In this document: positions 1 through 9,760 of the stretch, piece after piece
Layout: each line of letters starts with the position of its first letter
Position numbering within the stretch: the stretch's first letter is position 1
From: Sphingomonas hankookensis
GTDB taxonomy: Bacteria; Pseudomonadota; Alphaproteobacteria; Sphingomonadales; Sphingomonadaceae
Length of the DNA stretch: 64,000 nucleotides
Direction: 5' to 3'
NCBI RefSeq assembly: GCF_028551275.1
Contig: NZ_CP117025.1
Location: forward strand, 496,001-560,000
Notes under the pieces: generated by a model
Database searches by the model: none
Told to the model about the DNA's origin: nothing
The model's input: only the letters and a program-made list of their open reading frames with translations
Program-made: the position numbers and the translations under genes

Positions 1-881
1 CCCTCGATCGCCAGCACTTCCTCCGGCGTAAAGGCGTTCGGCCCTTCCTCGACCAGCGCGCCGAAGGTGCCGTCGCGGTGGTGCCGCCCGGCGCGCCCGG
101 CGATCTGCGCCATCTCGGCGATGGTCAGCCGCCGTTGCCGCCGCCCGTCGAACTTGCGCAGGCTGGCGAAGGCGACATGCGCGACGTCGAGGTTCAGCCC
201 CATCCCGATCGCGTCGGTCGCGACCAGATAATCGACCTCACCCGACTGGAACATCGCGACCTGTGCATTGCGGGTGCGTGGGGACAGCGCACCCATCACC
301 ACCGCCGCACCGCCGCGCATCCGGCGGATCGCCTCCGCCACGGCATAAACCTCTTCGGACGAGAAGGCGACGATCGCCGACCGGCGCGGCAGGCGCGACA
401 GCTTGCGCGCGCCGGCATAGCTGAGCGTCGAGAAGCGCGGACGCGAGATGATCTCGGCATCCTTCACCAGCGCGCGGACCATCGGTTTCAGCGAATCGGA
501 TCCGAGGATCATCGTCTCCTCCCGCCCCCGTGCGCGCAGCAGCCGATCGGTAAAGACATGGCCGCGTTCCGGATCGGCGCCCAGCTGCGCCTCGTCCAGC
601 GCGACGAACGCCGTCTCCCGCTCCAGCGGCATCGATTCGGCGGTACACAGGAACCAGCGCGCCTTGGGCGGGACGATGCGCTCCTCTCCGGTCACCAGTG
701 CGACATTCTCCACGCCTTTCATCGCGACGACGCGGTCGTAATTCTCGCGCGCCAGCAACCGAAGCGGGAAACCGATCATTCCCGAGGCATGACCGCACAT
801 CCGCTCGATCGCGAGATAGGTCTTGCCGGTATTGGTCGGCCCCAGCACTGCCGTGACCGGGCTACGCGCGAACTGGCTCAT
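1..881 (-). CDS. Suv3-like ATP-dependent RNA/DNA helicase, C-terminus beyond window
   Basis: Superfamily 2 helicase of the SUPV3L1/Suv3 type, expected to unwind structured RNA or RNA-DNA duplexes using ATP. I translated the reverse strand by hand. It starts MSQFARSPVTAVLGPTNTGKT, so the Walker A motif GPTNTGKT is at about residues 14-21. A DEAQ box follows in ALDEAQLGADPERG, then the second RecA-like domain with ATDAIGMGLNLDV and the arginine-finger motif QIAGRAGR. The frame is open to base 1, so about 293 residues are present and the C-terminal part is missing. An in-frame ATG at 893 would add four residues; 881 is preferred because the family usually begins with MSQF-like sequence, but neither start has a good ribosome binding site. 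It is transcribed away from the divergent M23 peptidase gene. Confidence 0.88.
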   Translation of the reverse strand, partial: MSQFARSPVTAVLGPTNTGKTYLAIERMCGHASGMIGFPLRLLARENYDRVVAMKGVENVALVTGEERIVPPKARWFLCTAESMPLERETAFVALDEAQLGADPERGHVFTDRLLRARGREETMILGSDSLKPMVRALVKDAEIISRPRFSTLSYAGARKLSRLPRRSAIVAFSSEEVYAVAEAIRRMRGGAAVVMGALSPRTRNAQVAMFQSGEVDYLVATDAIGMGLNLDVAHVAFASLRKFDGRRQRRLTIAEMAQIAGRAGRHHRDGTFGALVEEGPNAFTPEEVLAIE

Positions 882-1078
882 CTCGCACAACATCGGGGGT
901 CGCAGGCGCCGGTGCAACGGGTTTCGCGGGTTCCCGCAAAGCTTTCGTCCGGTCGCAGCATGGCCACGCTCCGTCGCAGCCGAATCTGAGGCCGCCGTGG
1001 TTCATTTGACTTTAAAGTTTTGGCTTCACAGGGGAAGCAGACCGGGCCGGGTCGGGCGGCCGTCTCTGGGGGCTGGGT

Positions 1079-2536
1079 GTGTTCCTGCGCACCGATCATG
1101 GACTGGAACTGGCGGGCGGCACCAGCGCATTGCGCTTCGGGCGTGCCCCGGTCCTGTCCGCACCAGCCCGCACCGCCGAATGGCGCGGCCGTATCGAATC
1201 GTTTGGCTGGACCCCGGATTTGGGCGCCGCAATCGGATCGCGCGACTGGTGGCGGGGCCTGGCGACCTGCACCGCATTATGCGCCGCCGTCTGGGCATTG
1301 GCACCGTCCTGGAACCGGCCGATCCTCAGCACCGTTCCCGCGCCGCTCGACGGCAGCGCGCTGGACGAGGCGCGCAGCCTGTCTTTCGGTGCAAGCGCGC
1401 TGGGCGGCACCAGCGGCATGCGGCTCGCCGCCACGTCGCGCGTCGTGCCGCTCGCCAACACCCCTGAACGGCCGATCGTCGAGGCGACCGCAACGCTGGG
1501 TGGCGGCATCGCCAGCGCGCTCGAACGTACCGGAGTCGGTGCCAACGAAGCGCGCGAGGCGGCGGCGCTCGTCGCAGGCCGGGTCGATCCGGCCGAACTG
1601 ACACCCGGCACCCGGCTCGACATTACGCTCGGCCGGCGTGACAGCCCGTCCCAGCCGCGACCGCTCGAACATCTCGCTTTCCGCGCCAGGTTCGACCTCG
1701 CGCTCGAAATCGTCCGCGAAGGCGGTACGCTACGGCTCGATGCCCGACCGATCGCGATCGACCATACGCCGCTGCGCATCCGCGGCCGGGTCGGCGCCAG
1801 CCTGTACCGCGCCGCCCGCGCCGCCGGGGCCCCGGCCAAGGCGGTCGAATCCTATATCCGCACCGTCTCCGGACTCGTGCCGATGGGGCAGGTCGGACAG
1901 GATGATTCGTTCGACCTGATCGTCGAACAGGCCCGCGCCGCCACCGGCGAAGTCCAGCTGGGCCAACTGCTCTATGCCGGTCTTTCAGGACGCCGCGACG
2001 TGCGCCTGGTCCGCTGGCAGGATGGCAGCCGTACCGAATGGCTCGATCCCAAGGGCGTGGGCGAGCGCAAGGGTACGATGATGTGGCCGGTCGCCGCGCG
2101 CATCTCGTCCAATTTCGGCTGGCGTGTGCATCCGGTGCTGGGCTTCCGTCGCCTGCACAAGGGCATGGACTTCGCCGCCGCCTATGGCAGCCCGATCCGG
2201 GCGACCACCGACGGACGGGTGGCCAGCGCCGGCTGGCATGGCGGCTATGGCAATTTTGTGAAACTCGACCATGGCGGCGGTCTCGCCACCGGCTATGGCC
2301 ATATGAGCCGGATCGTGGTGCGCGCGGGCAGCCGCGTGTCGCAGGGGCAGGTGATCGGCTATGTCGGGTCGACCGGTCTGTCGACCGGCCCGCACCTGCA
2401 TTACGAGCTTTGGAAGAACGGCGTGCCGGTCAATCCACGGTCGGTGGCGTTCGCCACCGTGCAGCAGCTGCAGGGCGACGAACTGGTCCGCTTCCGCCGG
2501 CATGTCGCCGGACTGATGGGCGTCGCGGCGCGCTGA
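1079..2536 (+). CDS. M23 family metallopeptidase (peptidoglycan endopeptidase)
   Basis: Predicted zinc endopeptidase that cuts peptidoglycan cross-links in the periplasm. The 485-residue product starts with GTG. It has a probable membrane anchor at about residues 57-75 (GLATCTALCAAVWALAP), a middle region with an LysM/OapA-like look, and a C-terminal M23 domain at about 335-450. The zinc site is visible as H360 and D364 in LHKGMDF, and H439 and H441 in GPHLHYE. The domain also has the usual GYGHMS segment. The upstream GGGGG at about 1067-1072 could serve as ribosome binding site. It converges with the HerA-type ATPase. All zinc ligands are present, so it is probably active rather than a LytM activator such as EnvC/NlpD, but the substrate bond is not known. 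Confidence 0.88.
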   Translation: MFLRTDHGLELAGGTSALRFGRAPVLSAPARTAEWRGRIESFGWTPDLGAAIGSRDWWRGLATCTALCAAVWALAPSWNRPILSTVPAPLDGSALDEARSLSFGASALGGTSGMRLAATSRVVPLANTPERPIVEATATLGGGIASALERTGVGANEAREAAALVAGRVDPAELTPGTRLDITLGRRDSPSQPRPLEHLAFRARFDLALEIVREGGTLRLDARPIAIDHTPLRIRGRVGASLYRAARAAGAPAKAVESYIRTVSGLVPMGQVGQDDSFDLIVEQARAATGEVQLGQLLYAGLSGRRDVRLVRWQDGSRTEWLDPKGVGERKGTMMWPVAARISSNFGWRVHPVLGFRRLHKGMDFAAAYGSPIRATTDGRVASAGWHGGYGNFVKLDHGGGLATGYGHMSRIVVRAGSRVSQGQVIGYVGSTGLSTGPHLHYELWKNGVPVNPRSVAFATVQQLQGDELVRFRRHVAGLMGVAAR

Positions 2537-2550
2537 CCCGCCTGCTTTGA

Positions 2551-2606
2551 ACGGACTTCGGTCCGGCAACGGCGGAAATCGCTTGGTTGTATCCCGGTAC
2601 CGGGAT
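2551..2606. terminator. Hairpin and palindrome between convergent genes
   Basis: CGGAC-TTCG-GTCCG (2552-2565) is a stem with a TTCG tetraloop. It is followed by the 16-bp palindrome ATCCCGGTACCGGGAT (2591-2606). They fill the gap between the stop of the M23 gene and the stop of the opposing ATPase gene, so they may end transcription from both sides. There is no clear T-run, so Rho-independent function is uncertain. Confidence 0.35.
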
Positions 2607-2612
2607 GGCGGA

Positions 2613-4271
2613 TTACCGACCCTGGGTTCGCCAGCGGCGGATGGTACGGTCGACCAATGCGTCCTCGCCCCCTTCCTGCTGCCACATCTCGATAAAGGAC
2701 GGCGACGCGGACGCGGGGCACAGCGCCGGTTCGAGCAGGTCGAACGACAGCCGGATCGGCGTCGTGACTCCTTCGCCGACGATGATGCACTCACGATTGC
2801 GCAGCGCCGGAATCGCGTCGAGCAAGCCGCGCGCATCTTCGGGCATCGCAGCACGGACGAATGCCTGATCGCGTTCATTATTGAGCCGCATGGTCAGGAT
2901 CGTGCCGCATTGCGACAGCACGCCCTCGGCCAGATCGGACGGACGCTGGGTGATGAGGCCCAGCGACACGCCATATTTGCGGCCTTCCTTGGCGATCCGG
3001 CTGAGGATACCCGCCGCCGACGATCCCGATCCGGCCCGCTCGTTGGGGACGTAGCGATGCGCCTCCTCGCACACCAGCAGCACCGGCTTGCTCGTCTCAC
3101 CCCGCGACCAGATCGCGAAATCGAACACCAGCCGCGACAGGACGGCGACGACGACCGAGGTGATTTCGGACGGCACCGCCGATACGTCGACGATCGAGAT
3201 CGGCTTGCCCTGCGCAGGCAATCGGAACACGCGCTTCAGGAACGCCGCCATCGTGTCCGCGACCAGCATGCCGGAAAACATGAAGGCATAGCGCGGGTCG
3301 GAGCGAATTTCCTCCAGCCGCGCCTTCAACCGCAGATAGGGTGCGTTGTCGCTCCCCCGGTCCATCCGCGTCATTTCCGCCTGCAGGATCGCGGTCAGGT
3401 CGGACAACAGATAGGGAATCGGGGCATCGACGGTCAGGCGCGGAATATCCTGTGCCGCGCGGCTCTTGGCCTTCGCCGCAAGGATGCAGCGTGCGAGAAT
3501 ATCGGCTTCGATCTGCCGCGCGGATCCTTCCGACGTCAGCAGGATATCGCAATGTTCGTGAAAATTGAGCAGCCAATAGGGCAGCTGCAAATTGGATACG
3601 TCGAGCAATTCACCCTTGTCGGCGAATGCCTTCCCATATTCGCCATGCGGGTCGATCACGACGATATGACCGTGCGGGCTGTAATCGCAGATCCGGTGCA
3701 GGATCAGCGCAGCGGTGGTCGACTTGCCCGTGCCGGTCGACCCGACAAGCGCGAAATGCTTGCCGAGCAGTGGGTCGACATACAGCGCCGCCGGCAGGTC
3801 GCGCGTCATGTGCACCGTGCCGACGGTGATATGGGGGCGATCCTGCGTCGCATAGATTTGCCGCAGCACGTCGCGCGGGACCGGATAGACCGGCGATCCG
3901 GGCAGCGGATAGCGCGTCACGCCGCGGCGAAAACCGCGCATCCCCTGCCCGGGTGCGGGCTCATAGCCCTCCCCCATTAGGTCGACATCGGCGATCAGGT
4001 TCGATCCGTCATCCGCCAGCCGGGTCGAGCGGATGCCGGCCACTACCCAGATCTTGCCGATCTGCAATTTGACCAGCGACCCGACCTGTCCGGCCGGTTC
4101 GACGTCCGGTCCCTGCTGCGCCGCGAAGGCGGACAGGGCGTGCATGTCCAGCAGCAGCCGGCTCGACGCGCCCGATATGTCGAGCAGTACCCCGATGGTC
4201 GGCGCACGTTCGTCGGTTCCGGTGCTGGCAGCGCCGGACAGCGGCGGGCGAATCGGCATGTTCATGTCCAT
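2613..4271 (-). CDS. HerA/VirB4-type ATP-binding protein (DUF87)
   Basis: A 552-residue hexameric-type ATPase resembling bacterial HerA, a family linked to DNA translocation and end processing. The first 150 residues look like a HAS-barrel-type domain. The motor domain has Walker A GSTGTGKS at residues 177-184, then VVIDPHGEYG, a second acidic strand LLVCEEAHRYVP, and GLITQRPSDLAEGVLSQ near the C-terminus. No NurA-like nuclease lies beside it in this window, unlike archaeal herA operons. It sits just downstream of parB (31 bp) on the same strand and could be cotranscribed with parAB. Start chosen at the first ATG; an in-frame ATG follows two codons later. Role in this organism is not known. 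Confidence 0.82.
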   Translation of the reverse strand: MDMNMPIRPPLSGAASTGTDERAPTIGVLLDISGASSRLLLDMHALSAFAAQQGPDVEPAGQVGSLVKLQIGKIWVVAGIRSTRLADDGSNLIADVDLMGEGYEPAPGQGMRGFRRGVTRYPLPGSPVYPVPRDVLRQIYATQDRPHITVGTVHMTRDLPAALYVDPLLGKHFALVGSTGTGKSTTAALILHRICDYSPHGHIVVIDPHGEYGKAFADKGELLDVSNLQLPYWLLNFHEHCDILLTSEGSARQIEADILARCILAAKAKSRAAQDIPRLTVDAPIPYLLSDLTAILQAEMTRMDRGSDNAPYLRLKARLEEIRSDPRYAFMFSGMLVADTMAAFLKRVFRLPAQGKPISIVDVSAVPSEITSVVVAVLSRLVFDFAIWSRGETSKPVLLVCEEAHRYVPNERAGSGSSAAGILSRIAKEGRKYGVSLGLITQRPSDLAEGVLSQCGTILTMRLNNERDQAFVRAAMPEDARGLLDAIPALRNRECIIVGEGVTTPIRLSFDLLEPALCPASASPSFIEMWQQEGGEDALVDRTIRRWRTQGR

Positions 4272-4302
4272 AACCTGCTCGCCTACCTGTAAATTTTGCG
4301 TA

Positions 4303-5226
4303 TCAGATGCGCTCGCCGCTTAACCTTTGGCAAACCATGTCCAATTGTCCGAGCGTCGAATAGCCGATCGCGATCGATCCGCCCTTGTCGCCATGGCTGA
4401 TCTGGACCTTCAGCCCGAGAACGTCGCCCAGCTGCCGTTCGAGTGCGCGCAGATCGGCGTCGCTCGCGCCGTCCTGGCTGGCACCTGCCGCCGGATCGCG
4501 TGGGGTGCGGGTCCGCTTGGCCTCGGGCTCGCGCGCCTGCCGCGCCATCCGCTCGACATCGCGTACCGACAGCCCCTTCGCGACCACCTTCTCGGCGATC
4601 GTCTCGGCACCGGGGACGTGTATCAGCGCGCGGGCGTGACCCATGCTCAGCCGCTGGTCGCCGACCATGTCCTGGATCGGCTTGGGCAATTCGAGCAGCC
4701 GCAGCAAATTGGTGACATGGCTGCGCGACTTGGCGACCAGATTGGCGAGCGCCTCCTGGGTATGACCGAACTCGTCGATCAGCCGGCGATAGCCTTCGGC
4801 CTCCTCGATCGCGGTCAGGTCGCGTCGCTGGATATTTTCGACCAGCGCGATTTCCATCGTCTCGGCATCGGTGAAGTCGCGGACGACCACCGGTACCTCG
4901 TGCAGCCGCGCCCGCTGTGCCGCCCGCCAGCGCCGTTCGCCGGCGACGATTTGATATCCCTTGCCATGCGGCCGCACGACGATCGGCTGGATCACCCCGC
5001 GCGCCGAGATCGATTCCGCCAGCTCGTCCAGCGCCGATTCGTCGAAGAATCGCCGCGGCTGGCCCGGCAGCGGCGACAGCGCGGTTACCGGCAGTTGTCG
5101 CACGCCGCTGGGCGGGGTCGATCCGCGCGCGGTCGAAACCTCGCCTTCGGGGTCGCCCAGCAATGAACTCAGCCCCCGACCGAGGCCCCCCATGCGCGGA
5201 CGGCGCGGTGTCGCCTGCTCGCTCAT
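4303..5226 (-). CDS. parB: Chromosome partitioning protein ParB (CTPase, parS-binding)
   Basis: ParB binds parS near the origin, closes into a CTP-dependent sliding clamp, spreads along DNA and recruits ParA and SMC. The 307-residue protein shows the whole family layout: a basic N-terminal tail, the CTP-binding region with GERRWRAA and ENIQRRDL, a helix-turn-helix around GHTQEALANLVAKSRSHVTNLL, a charged linker, and a C-terminal dimerisation segment. It overlaps parA by four bases (ATGA), so the two are translationally coupled. Candidate target sites are in this window at 6057, 8452, 15676, 19810 and, less well matched, 35014. The proximity of the ori-linked gene set argues for the chromosomal rather than a plasmid system. 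Confidence 0.97.
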   Translation of the reverse strand: MSEQATPRRPRMGGLGRGLSSLLGDPEGEVSTARGSTPPSGVRQLPVTALSPLPGQPRRFFDESALDELAESISARGVIQPIVVRPHGKGYQIVAGERRWRAAQRARLHEVPVVVRDFTDAETMEIALVENIQRRDLTAIEEAEGYRRLIDEFGHTQEALANLVAKSRSHVTNLLRLLELPKPIQDMVGDQRLSMGHARALIHVPGAETIAEKVVAKGLSVRDVERMARQAREPEAKRTRTPRDPAAGASQDGASDADLRALERQLGDVLGLKVQISHGDKGGSIAIGYSTLGQLDMVCQRLSGERI

Positions 5227-6002
5227 GCCGCCTCCGCCAGGCTCGGTAGCCGTGCGATCACTTCACGGGCAAGCGCGATATAGGCTTCCGACCCTGCACA
5301 GCGATAATCGTAGATCAGCGCCGGCACGCCATGACTGGGCGCCTCGGACAGGCGGACATTGCGCGGAATCACCGTATCGAACACTACTTTCCCCAACACC
5401 GCGCGCACATCGTCCGACACCTGGTCGGTCAGCCGGTTGCGCCGGTCGTACATCGTCAACACCACGCCCAGGATCGACAGCCCCGGATTGAACCGCCCGC
5501 GAATCCGCTCGACGGTGCTCAGCAGCTGGCTCAGGCCCTCCAGCGCGAAGAACTCGCACTGGAGCGGCACCAACAGCGCATGGCTCGCTACCATCGCGTT
5601 AATGGTCAGCAGCCCGAGCGATGGCGGGCAGTCGATCAGGATCACGTCCCATCGCCCCCCGCTCGCCTCGACGACCCGGTCGAGCCGATGGGTGCGCGCC
5701 TCGAACTCGATCAGCTCGATCTCCGCCCCCGACAAGTCGACCGTCGCCGGCACGATCGACAGGCGCGGCACCTTGGTTTCGACCGCCGCTTCGTTCAGCA
5801 TCAGGTCGCCGACCAGCAGGTCGTAGGTCGAATATTCGCGATCGTTGCGACCGATGCCGAGTCCGGTCGACGCATTACCCTGCGGATCGAGGTCGAGGAT
5901 CAGCACGTTCAACCCGGTGGCGGCCAGCGCCGTACCGACGTTGATCGCCGTGGTGGTCTTGCCGACGCCCCCCTTCTGGTTCGCGATGGCAATGCAAATC
6001 AT
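5223..6002 (-). CDS. parA: Chromosome partitioning ATPase ParA (Soj)
   Basis: Deviant Walker A ATPase whose ATP-bound dimers coat the nucleoid and pull the ParB-parS complex apart after replication. The 259-residue product begins [20 protein letters not shown], with the signature lysine-containing KGGVGKTT at residues 10-17. The Walker A' and B regions are seen as ILDLDPQGNAS and VILIDCPPSLGLL. It overlaps parB downstream and rsmG upstream by four bases each, so rsmG, parA and parB form one coupled unit. There is no long N-terminal DNA-binding extension of the plasmid P1/F type. Confidence 0.97.
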   Translation of the reverse strand: MICIAIANQKGGVGKTTTAINVGTALAATGLNVLILDLDPQGNASTGLGIGRNDREYSTYDLLVGDLMLNEAAVETKVPRLSIVPATVDLSGAEIELIEFEARTHRLDRVVEASGGRWDVILIDCPPSLGLLTINAMVASHALLVPLQCEFFALEGLSQLLSTVERIRGRFNPGLSILGVVLTMYDRRNRLTDQVSDDVRAVLGKVVFDTVIPRNVRLSEAPSHGVPALIYDYRCAGSEAYIALAREVIARLPSLAEAA

Positions 6003-6619
6003 GCTTGGCGCACTCCCCTGGCGACCACGATCGACGATGTCGGATCGGTAATGCTATGTTCCACGTGAAACATTCCGCGCCAGTCGGCCTTCGCTTCGGC
6101 CAGCTCCTCGGTGGTGGAACGTCCCTTCGGCAACACCCATATCGTATCGGCGTCGCTATGCCGATGGCCGATCGCAAATAACGCGGCCAGTCGCGCGACC
6201 GCACGCGCGGTGATGATCGCCGCCGGGCAGTCGGCGGGCAACTTCTCGATCTTGGCCTGATGGACGACGACATTGGTCAGTCCCAGATCGGCCGCCATAA
6301 CGCGCAGCAACGTGGCGCGTCGCGCGCGCGGTTCGACCAGCACGACAGGGCGATCGGTCAGGATGGCGGCGACGATCCCGGGAAAGCCTGCGCCCGATCC
6401 GATATCGATCCAGGCGCCTTCGTTCGCTGCGTCGGCCAGCGGCACCAGCTGAGCCGAGTCCAACAGATGCCGTTCCCAGATATGGTCGATCGTCGACGCC
6501 GCGATCAGATTTTGATGGGCGGTTTCCGCAACGATCCGATCCGCGAATCTTGCCAGCAACGCCGTACGTTCGACCCCGAAGCGGGTTTCGAGCCAGTCGC
6601 GCGCGTCCTGCTCGGTCAT
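5999..6619 (-). CDS. rsmG: 16S rRNA (guanine527-N7)-methyltransferase RsmG
   Basis: Methylates G527 of 16S rRNA at N7 using S-adenosylmethionine (formerly GidB). The 206-residue protein has the class I methyltransferase motif [16 protein letters not shown] and downstream ITARAVARL. Start ATG overlaps the mnmG stop and its own stop overlaps the parA start, giving a coupled mnmG-rsmG-parA-parB run. The C-terminal stretch MFHVEHS is encoded by a parS-like site (6057-6072), so this end of the protein is shaped by a DNA-binding signal as well as by protein function. Confidence 0.96.
   Translation of the reverse strand: MTEQDARDWLETRFGVERTALLARFADRIVAETAHQNLIAASTIDHIWERHLLDSAQLVPLADAANEGAWIDIGSGAGFPGIVAAILTDRPVVLVEPRARRATLLRVMAADLGLTNVVVHQAKIEKLPADCPAAIITARAVARLAALFAIGHRHSDADTIWVLPKGRSTTEELAEAKADWRGMFHVEHSITDPTSSIVVARGVRQA
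6057..6072. promoter_or_regulatory. parS site 1 (inside rsmG)
   Basis: TGTTCCACGTGAAACA, a 16-base near-palindrome centred on CACGTG, matches the conserved bacterial parS pattern TGTTNCACGTGAAACA. It lies inside the 3' part of rsmG, directly beside parA, and about 8 kb left of the putative oriC. Best match of the five sites. Confidence 0.88.
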
Positions 6620-8442
6620 GCCGCCAGCTTCCCGCCACGATAATGCAGTAGGATCGCCACCAGCGCCGCCGGCGTCACCCCCTGTATGCGACCGGCAGCC
6701 GCGAGCGTTTCCGGCGCAGCCGAGGTCAATCGCTCCACCATCTCGTTCGACAGCCCCGGGACCGCGCCATAGGCGAAGTCGGCGGGTAGCACGACATGAT
6801 CCACGCGCGCCGCGGCCAGCTCGGCCGCCTGCCGCTCGAGATAGGGAGCGTAGCGCGCATCCTCGATCAGTTCGCCCAGCACCTCGTCCTGCACATCAAT
6901 GCCCAGATGTTGCGGCGTCACGCCGGGCACCAGCAACCATTCGCCGCCGCTGCGGGTATCGGTCCCGGTAACCGGCGCCCCTTTCGCCGCCAGCATATTG
7001 GCGCCGTGGCGCGTCGACAGCGCAGCCGCCAGGCTGGCGCGTCGCTCTTCGCGCTCCGTGTTGAACACGATCCGCTCGGCCGACAACAGGCCGGCCTGCG
7101 CACCGATCGCCCCCAACCGCGTCGCGGCATTGTCCGACCGCAACCGCAGGCGATATTCGGCGCGCGCCGTCATCATCCGGTAAGGCTCGGACACGCCCTG
7201 CAGCACAAGGTCATCGATCATCACCCCGATATAGCTCGACTCGCGCGGCAGGATCAGCGGGTCGAGACCCAGTGCCTCACCCGCCGCGTTGGCACCGGCG
7301 ACCAGCCCCTGCCCGCCTGCTTCCTCATAGCCGGTCGTGCCGTTGATCTGCCCGGCGAAATACAGCCCGCCGAGCGCCCGCAGCGCCAGCGTCGCCGACA
7401 ATGCGCGGGGATCGATATAGTCATACTCGACGGCATAGCCCGGCGTGACGATCTCGACCCGCTCGAGCCCCGCCACGCTGCGCAGCATCGCCAGCTGCAC
7501 ATCGGTCGGCAGCGAGGTCGACACACCGTTGGGATAGACCAGATGGGTGTCGAGCCCTTCGGGTTCGAGGAAAATCTGGTGCCCGTCGCGGTCGCCGAAG
7601 CGATGCACCTTGTCCTCGATCGACGGACAATAGCGCGGCCCCCGCCCCTCGATCGATCCGCTGAACAGCGGCGACCGGTCGAGCCCGGCTCGGATAATGT
7701 CGTGCGTCTCGGCCGTCGTCCGTGCGATCGCGCAGGCGAGCTGCGGTAACCGTTGCGCAGGATCGGACAGCGGCGACATGGTCCACACATCCGCGTCCGA
7801 AGGCTGTTCGGGTAGCGCCGCCCAGTCGATCGTCCGCCCATCGAGCCGGGGCGGCGTGCCGGTCTTCAACCGCGCGATCGGCAGCGACAGCTCGCGCAGC
7901 TGCTGACCCAATCGGGTTGCCGCTCGCTCCCCGACCCGTCCGCCGACCGACCGCTCCTCGCCCCGGAACATCGTCCCGCCGAGGAAGGTGCCGGTGGCCA
8001 GTACCACGGTCCGCGCAGCGATCCGGCTGCCATCAGCCAGCTCGACTCCCGTTACCCGACCGCCGCTGCTCTTCAGCGCAACGGTATCGCCGCCAAGCAC
8101 CGTCAGCTTCGGATGCGCCAGCAGCGACCTAACCGCCGCAGCATACCGCACGCGGTCGGCCTGCACCCGCGGCCCCTGCACCGCCGAGCCCTTCGACCGG
8201 TTGAGCATCCGGTGATGGATCGCCGCCGCATCCGCCGCGCGGCCCATGAGCCCATCGAGCGCATCGATCTCGCGAACGATATGGCCCTTGCCCAGCCCGC
8301 CGATCGCCGGATTGCACGACATCGCACCGATCTTGCCGGGATCGAAATCGATCAACAGCGTCGTCGCACCCCGTCGCGCCGCGGCTGCGGCGGCTTCGGT
8401 GCCGGCATGGCCGCCGCCGACGATTACTACATCATAGGTCAT
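6616..8442 (-). CDS. mnmG: tRNA uridine-5-carboxymethylaminomethyl synthesis enzyme MnmG
   Basis: FAD- and NADH-dependent partner of MnmE (formerly GidA). Together they add the carboxymethylaminomethyl group to U34 of tRNAs reading split codon boxes. The 608-residue product begins with the FAD-binding motif [20 protein letters not shown]. It has [13 protein letters not shown], the [16 protein letters not shown] motif characteristic of GidA, and an alpha-helical C-terminal MnmE-binding region. The length is usual for the family. It lies 25 bp downstream of mnmE on the same strand, with a parS-like palindrome in the gap, and overlaps rsmG by four bases. Confidence 0.97.
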   Translation of the reverse strand: MTYDVVIVGGGHAGTEAAAAAARRGATTLLIDFDPGKIGAMSCNPAIGGLGKGHIVREIDALDGLMGRAADAAAIHHRMLNRSKGSAVQGPRVQADRVRYAAAVRSLLAHPKLTVLGGDTVALKSSGGRVTGVELADGSRIAARTVVLATGTFLGGTMFRGEERSVGGRVGERAATRLGQQLRELSLPIARLKTGTPPRLDGRTIDWAALPEQPSDADVWTMSPLSDPAQRLPQLACAIARTTAETHDIIRAGLDRSPLFSGSIEGRGPRYCPSIEDKVHRFGDRDGHQIFLEPEGLDTHLVYPNGVSTSLPTDVQLAMLRSVAGLERVEIVTPGYAVEYDYIDPRALSATLALRALGGLYFAGQINGTTGYEEAGGQGLVAGANAAGEALGLDPLILPRESSYIGVMIDDLVLQGVSEPYRMMTARAEYRLRLRSDNAATRLGAIGAQAGLLSAERIVFNTEREERRASLAAALSTRHGANMLAAKGAPVTGTDTRSGGEWLLVPGVTPQHLGIDVQDEVLGELIEDARYAPYLERQAAELAAARVDHVVLPADFAYGAVPGLSNEMVERLTSAAPETLAAAGRIQGVTPAALVAILLHYRGGKLAA

Positions 8443-8451
8443 GCTGTTCTA

Positions 8452-8467
8452 GGTTCCACGTGGAACA
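8452..8467. promoter_or_regulatory. parS site 2 (mnmE-mnmG gap)
   Basis: GGTTCCACGTGGAACA contains the perfect 14-bp palindrome GTTCCACGTGGAAC (8453-8466). It fills most of the 25-bp gap between the mnmE stop and the mnmG start, about 5.5 kb left of the putative oriC. Confidence 0.82.
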
Positions 8468-9760
8468 TTATTTGCCGATACAGAAGCGACCGAACAGATC
8501 GTCGAGAACCGCCTCGGTCGCGCGCATCCCGGTCAATGCCGCGAATGCCTGTACAGCATAGCGCAATTCCTCCGCCAACAACAGCGGGTCGTCCTGCATT
8601 GCAGCACGTTGGAGCGCAGCTTGTGCGACACCCGCATGATGCGCCTGCCGCCGGTTCAACGCCAGCTCGTCCACCTTCGGCAGCAGCGAGGCGGCTTCGC
8701 GACCAAGGGCGCCCCAGACCGTATCGATCCCGGCTCCGGTCGCCGCCGATACCGCAATGCGACCGTCCGCCCCCAGCGGATCGCGGACGTCCGATCGCGG
8801 GTAGAGCGAGATCACCCGCGCTGCGGCCGGCGGCGCGTCGTCCCCCAGCCACAGCACGATATCCGCCGCCGCGATCGACCCGGTCGCACGGTCGATGCCG
8901 ATCCGCTCGATCGGATCGTCGCTGTCGTTACGCAGCCCGGCGGTATCGAGGAACAGCCACGCCATCCCCTCGCGCGTTACCGGAATTTCGATGACATCAC
9001 GCGTCGTGCCCGCCACCGGCGACACGATCGCCGCCTCGCGCCCGACCAGTGCGTTGAGCAGGGTCGACTTGCCAGCGTTGGGCGGCCCCGCCAGCACCAC
9101 GCGGATGCCATCGCGGAGCCGTTCGACCGGGGGCGCCGCCAGCGCCACCCCGATCGTGTCGGCCAAGACGCCTGCCCGCCCACGCAGATCGGCCAGCACC
9201 TCGTCCGCTGCATCGACATCGTCTTCGTCGGCGTGATCGAGCACCGCCTCGACCACCGCCGACAATTGGGTCGCCGTCGCGGTCCAGTCCGCCACCGCCC
9301 GCCGCAGCCGGCCGTCGCTGTTCGCCAGCGCCATCTGCCGCTGCGCCTCGGTTTCGGCCGACAACAGGTCGCCCAGCCCCTCCGCCTCGGTCAGGTCGAT
9401 CCGGCCATGCGCCAGCGCCCGCCGCGTGAACTCACCCGGCTCGGCAGCGCGCAGTCCCGGCATCGCCGCCAGCGCCCGCTCGACGCTCGCCACCACCGCG
9501 CGACCGCCATGCAGGTGCAGTTCGACCAGATCCTCACCCGTGGCGGTCGCCGGCCCCGGAAACACCAGCACCAGTGCCCGGTCGAGCAACAGCTTATCCA
9601 CAGGGTCGCGCAATGCCCTGACCGCCGCCCGACGCAGCGGCGGCAAGCGGCCTGCCAGCAGCGTCGCCGCATCCAGCGCCCCGCCCCCCGAAATCCGCAG
9701 CACGGCGATGGCGGCGGGCGGACGCCCGCTCGACACCGCGAAGATGGTGTCAGCCGCCAC
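8468..9760 (-). CDS. mnmE: tRNA uridine-5-carboxymethylaminomethyl GTPase MnmE
   Basis: GTPase (formerly TrmE) that works with MnmG in modification of U34 in tRNA. The 430-residue product has an N-terminal folate-binding domain starting DTIFAVSSGRPPAAIAVLRI. The G domain has GPPNAGKSTLLNAL, the G2 segment VAGTTRDVIE and DTAG. The C-terminal CIGK motif contains the conserved catalytic cysteine. Start is GTG at 9760, which overlaps the end of the upstream DUF6489 gene by 11 bases. It carries a perfect DnaA-box sequence in its coding region (9594-9602). Confidence 0.96.
   Translation of the reverse strand: MAADTIFAVSSGRPPAAIAVLRISGGGALDAATLLAGRLPPLRRAAVRALRDPVDKLLLDRALVLVFPGPATATGEDLVELHLHGGRAVVASVERALAAMPGLRAAEPGEFTRRALAHGRIDLTEAEGLGDLLSAETEAQRQMALANSDGRLRRAVADWTATATQLSAVVEAVLDHADEDDVDAADEVLADLRGRAGVLADTIGVALAAPPVERLRDGIRVVLAGPPNAGKSTLLNALVGREAAIVSPVAGTTRDVIEIPVTREGMAWLFLDTAGLRNDSDDPIERIGIDRATGSIAAADIVLWLGDDAPPAAARVISLYPRSDVRDPLGADGRIAVSAATGAGIDTVWGALGREAASLLPKVDELALNRRQAHHAGVAQAALQRAAMQDDPLLLAEELRYAVQAFAALTGMRATEAVLDDLFGRFCIGK
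9594..9602 (+). promoter_or_regulatory. Perfect DnaA-box sequence inside mnmE
   Basis: TTATCCACA, identical to the consensus DnaA box, read on the + strand through codons of mnmE. It lies about 4.4 kb from the putative oriC. It may be a chance match or a DnaA-binding site outside the origin; sequence alone cannot decide. Confidence 0.4.
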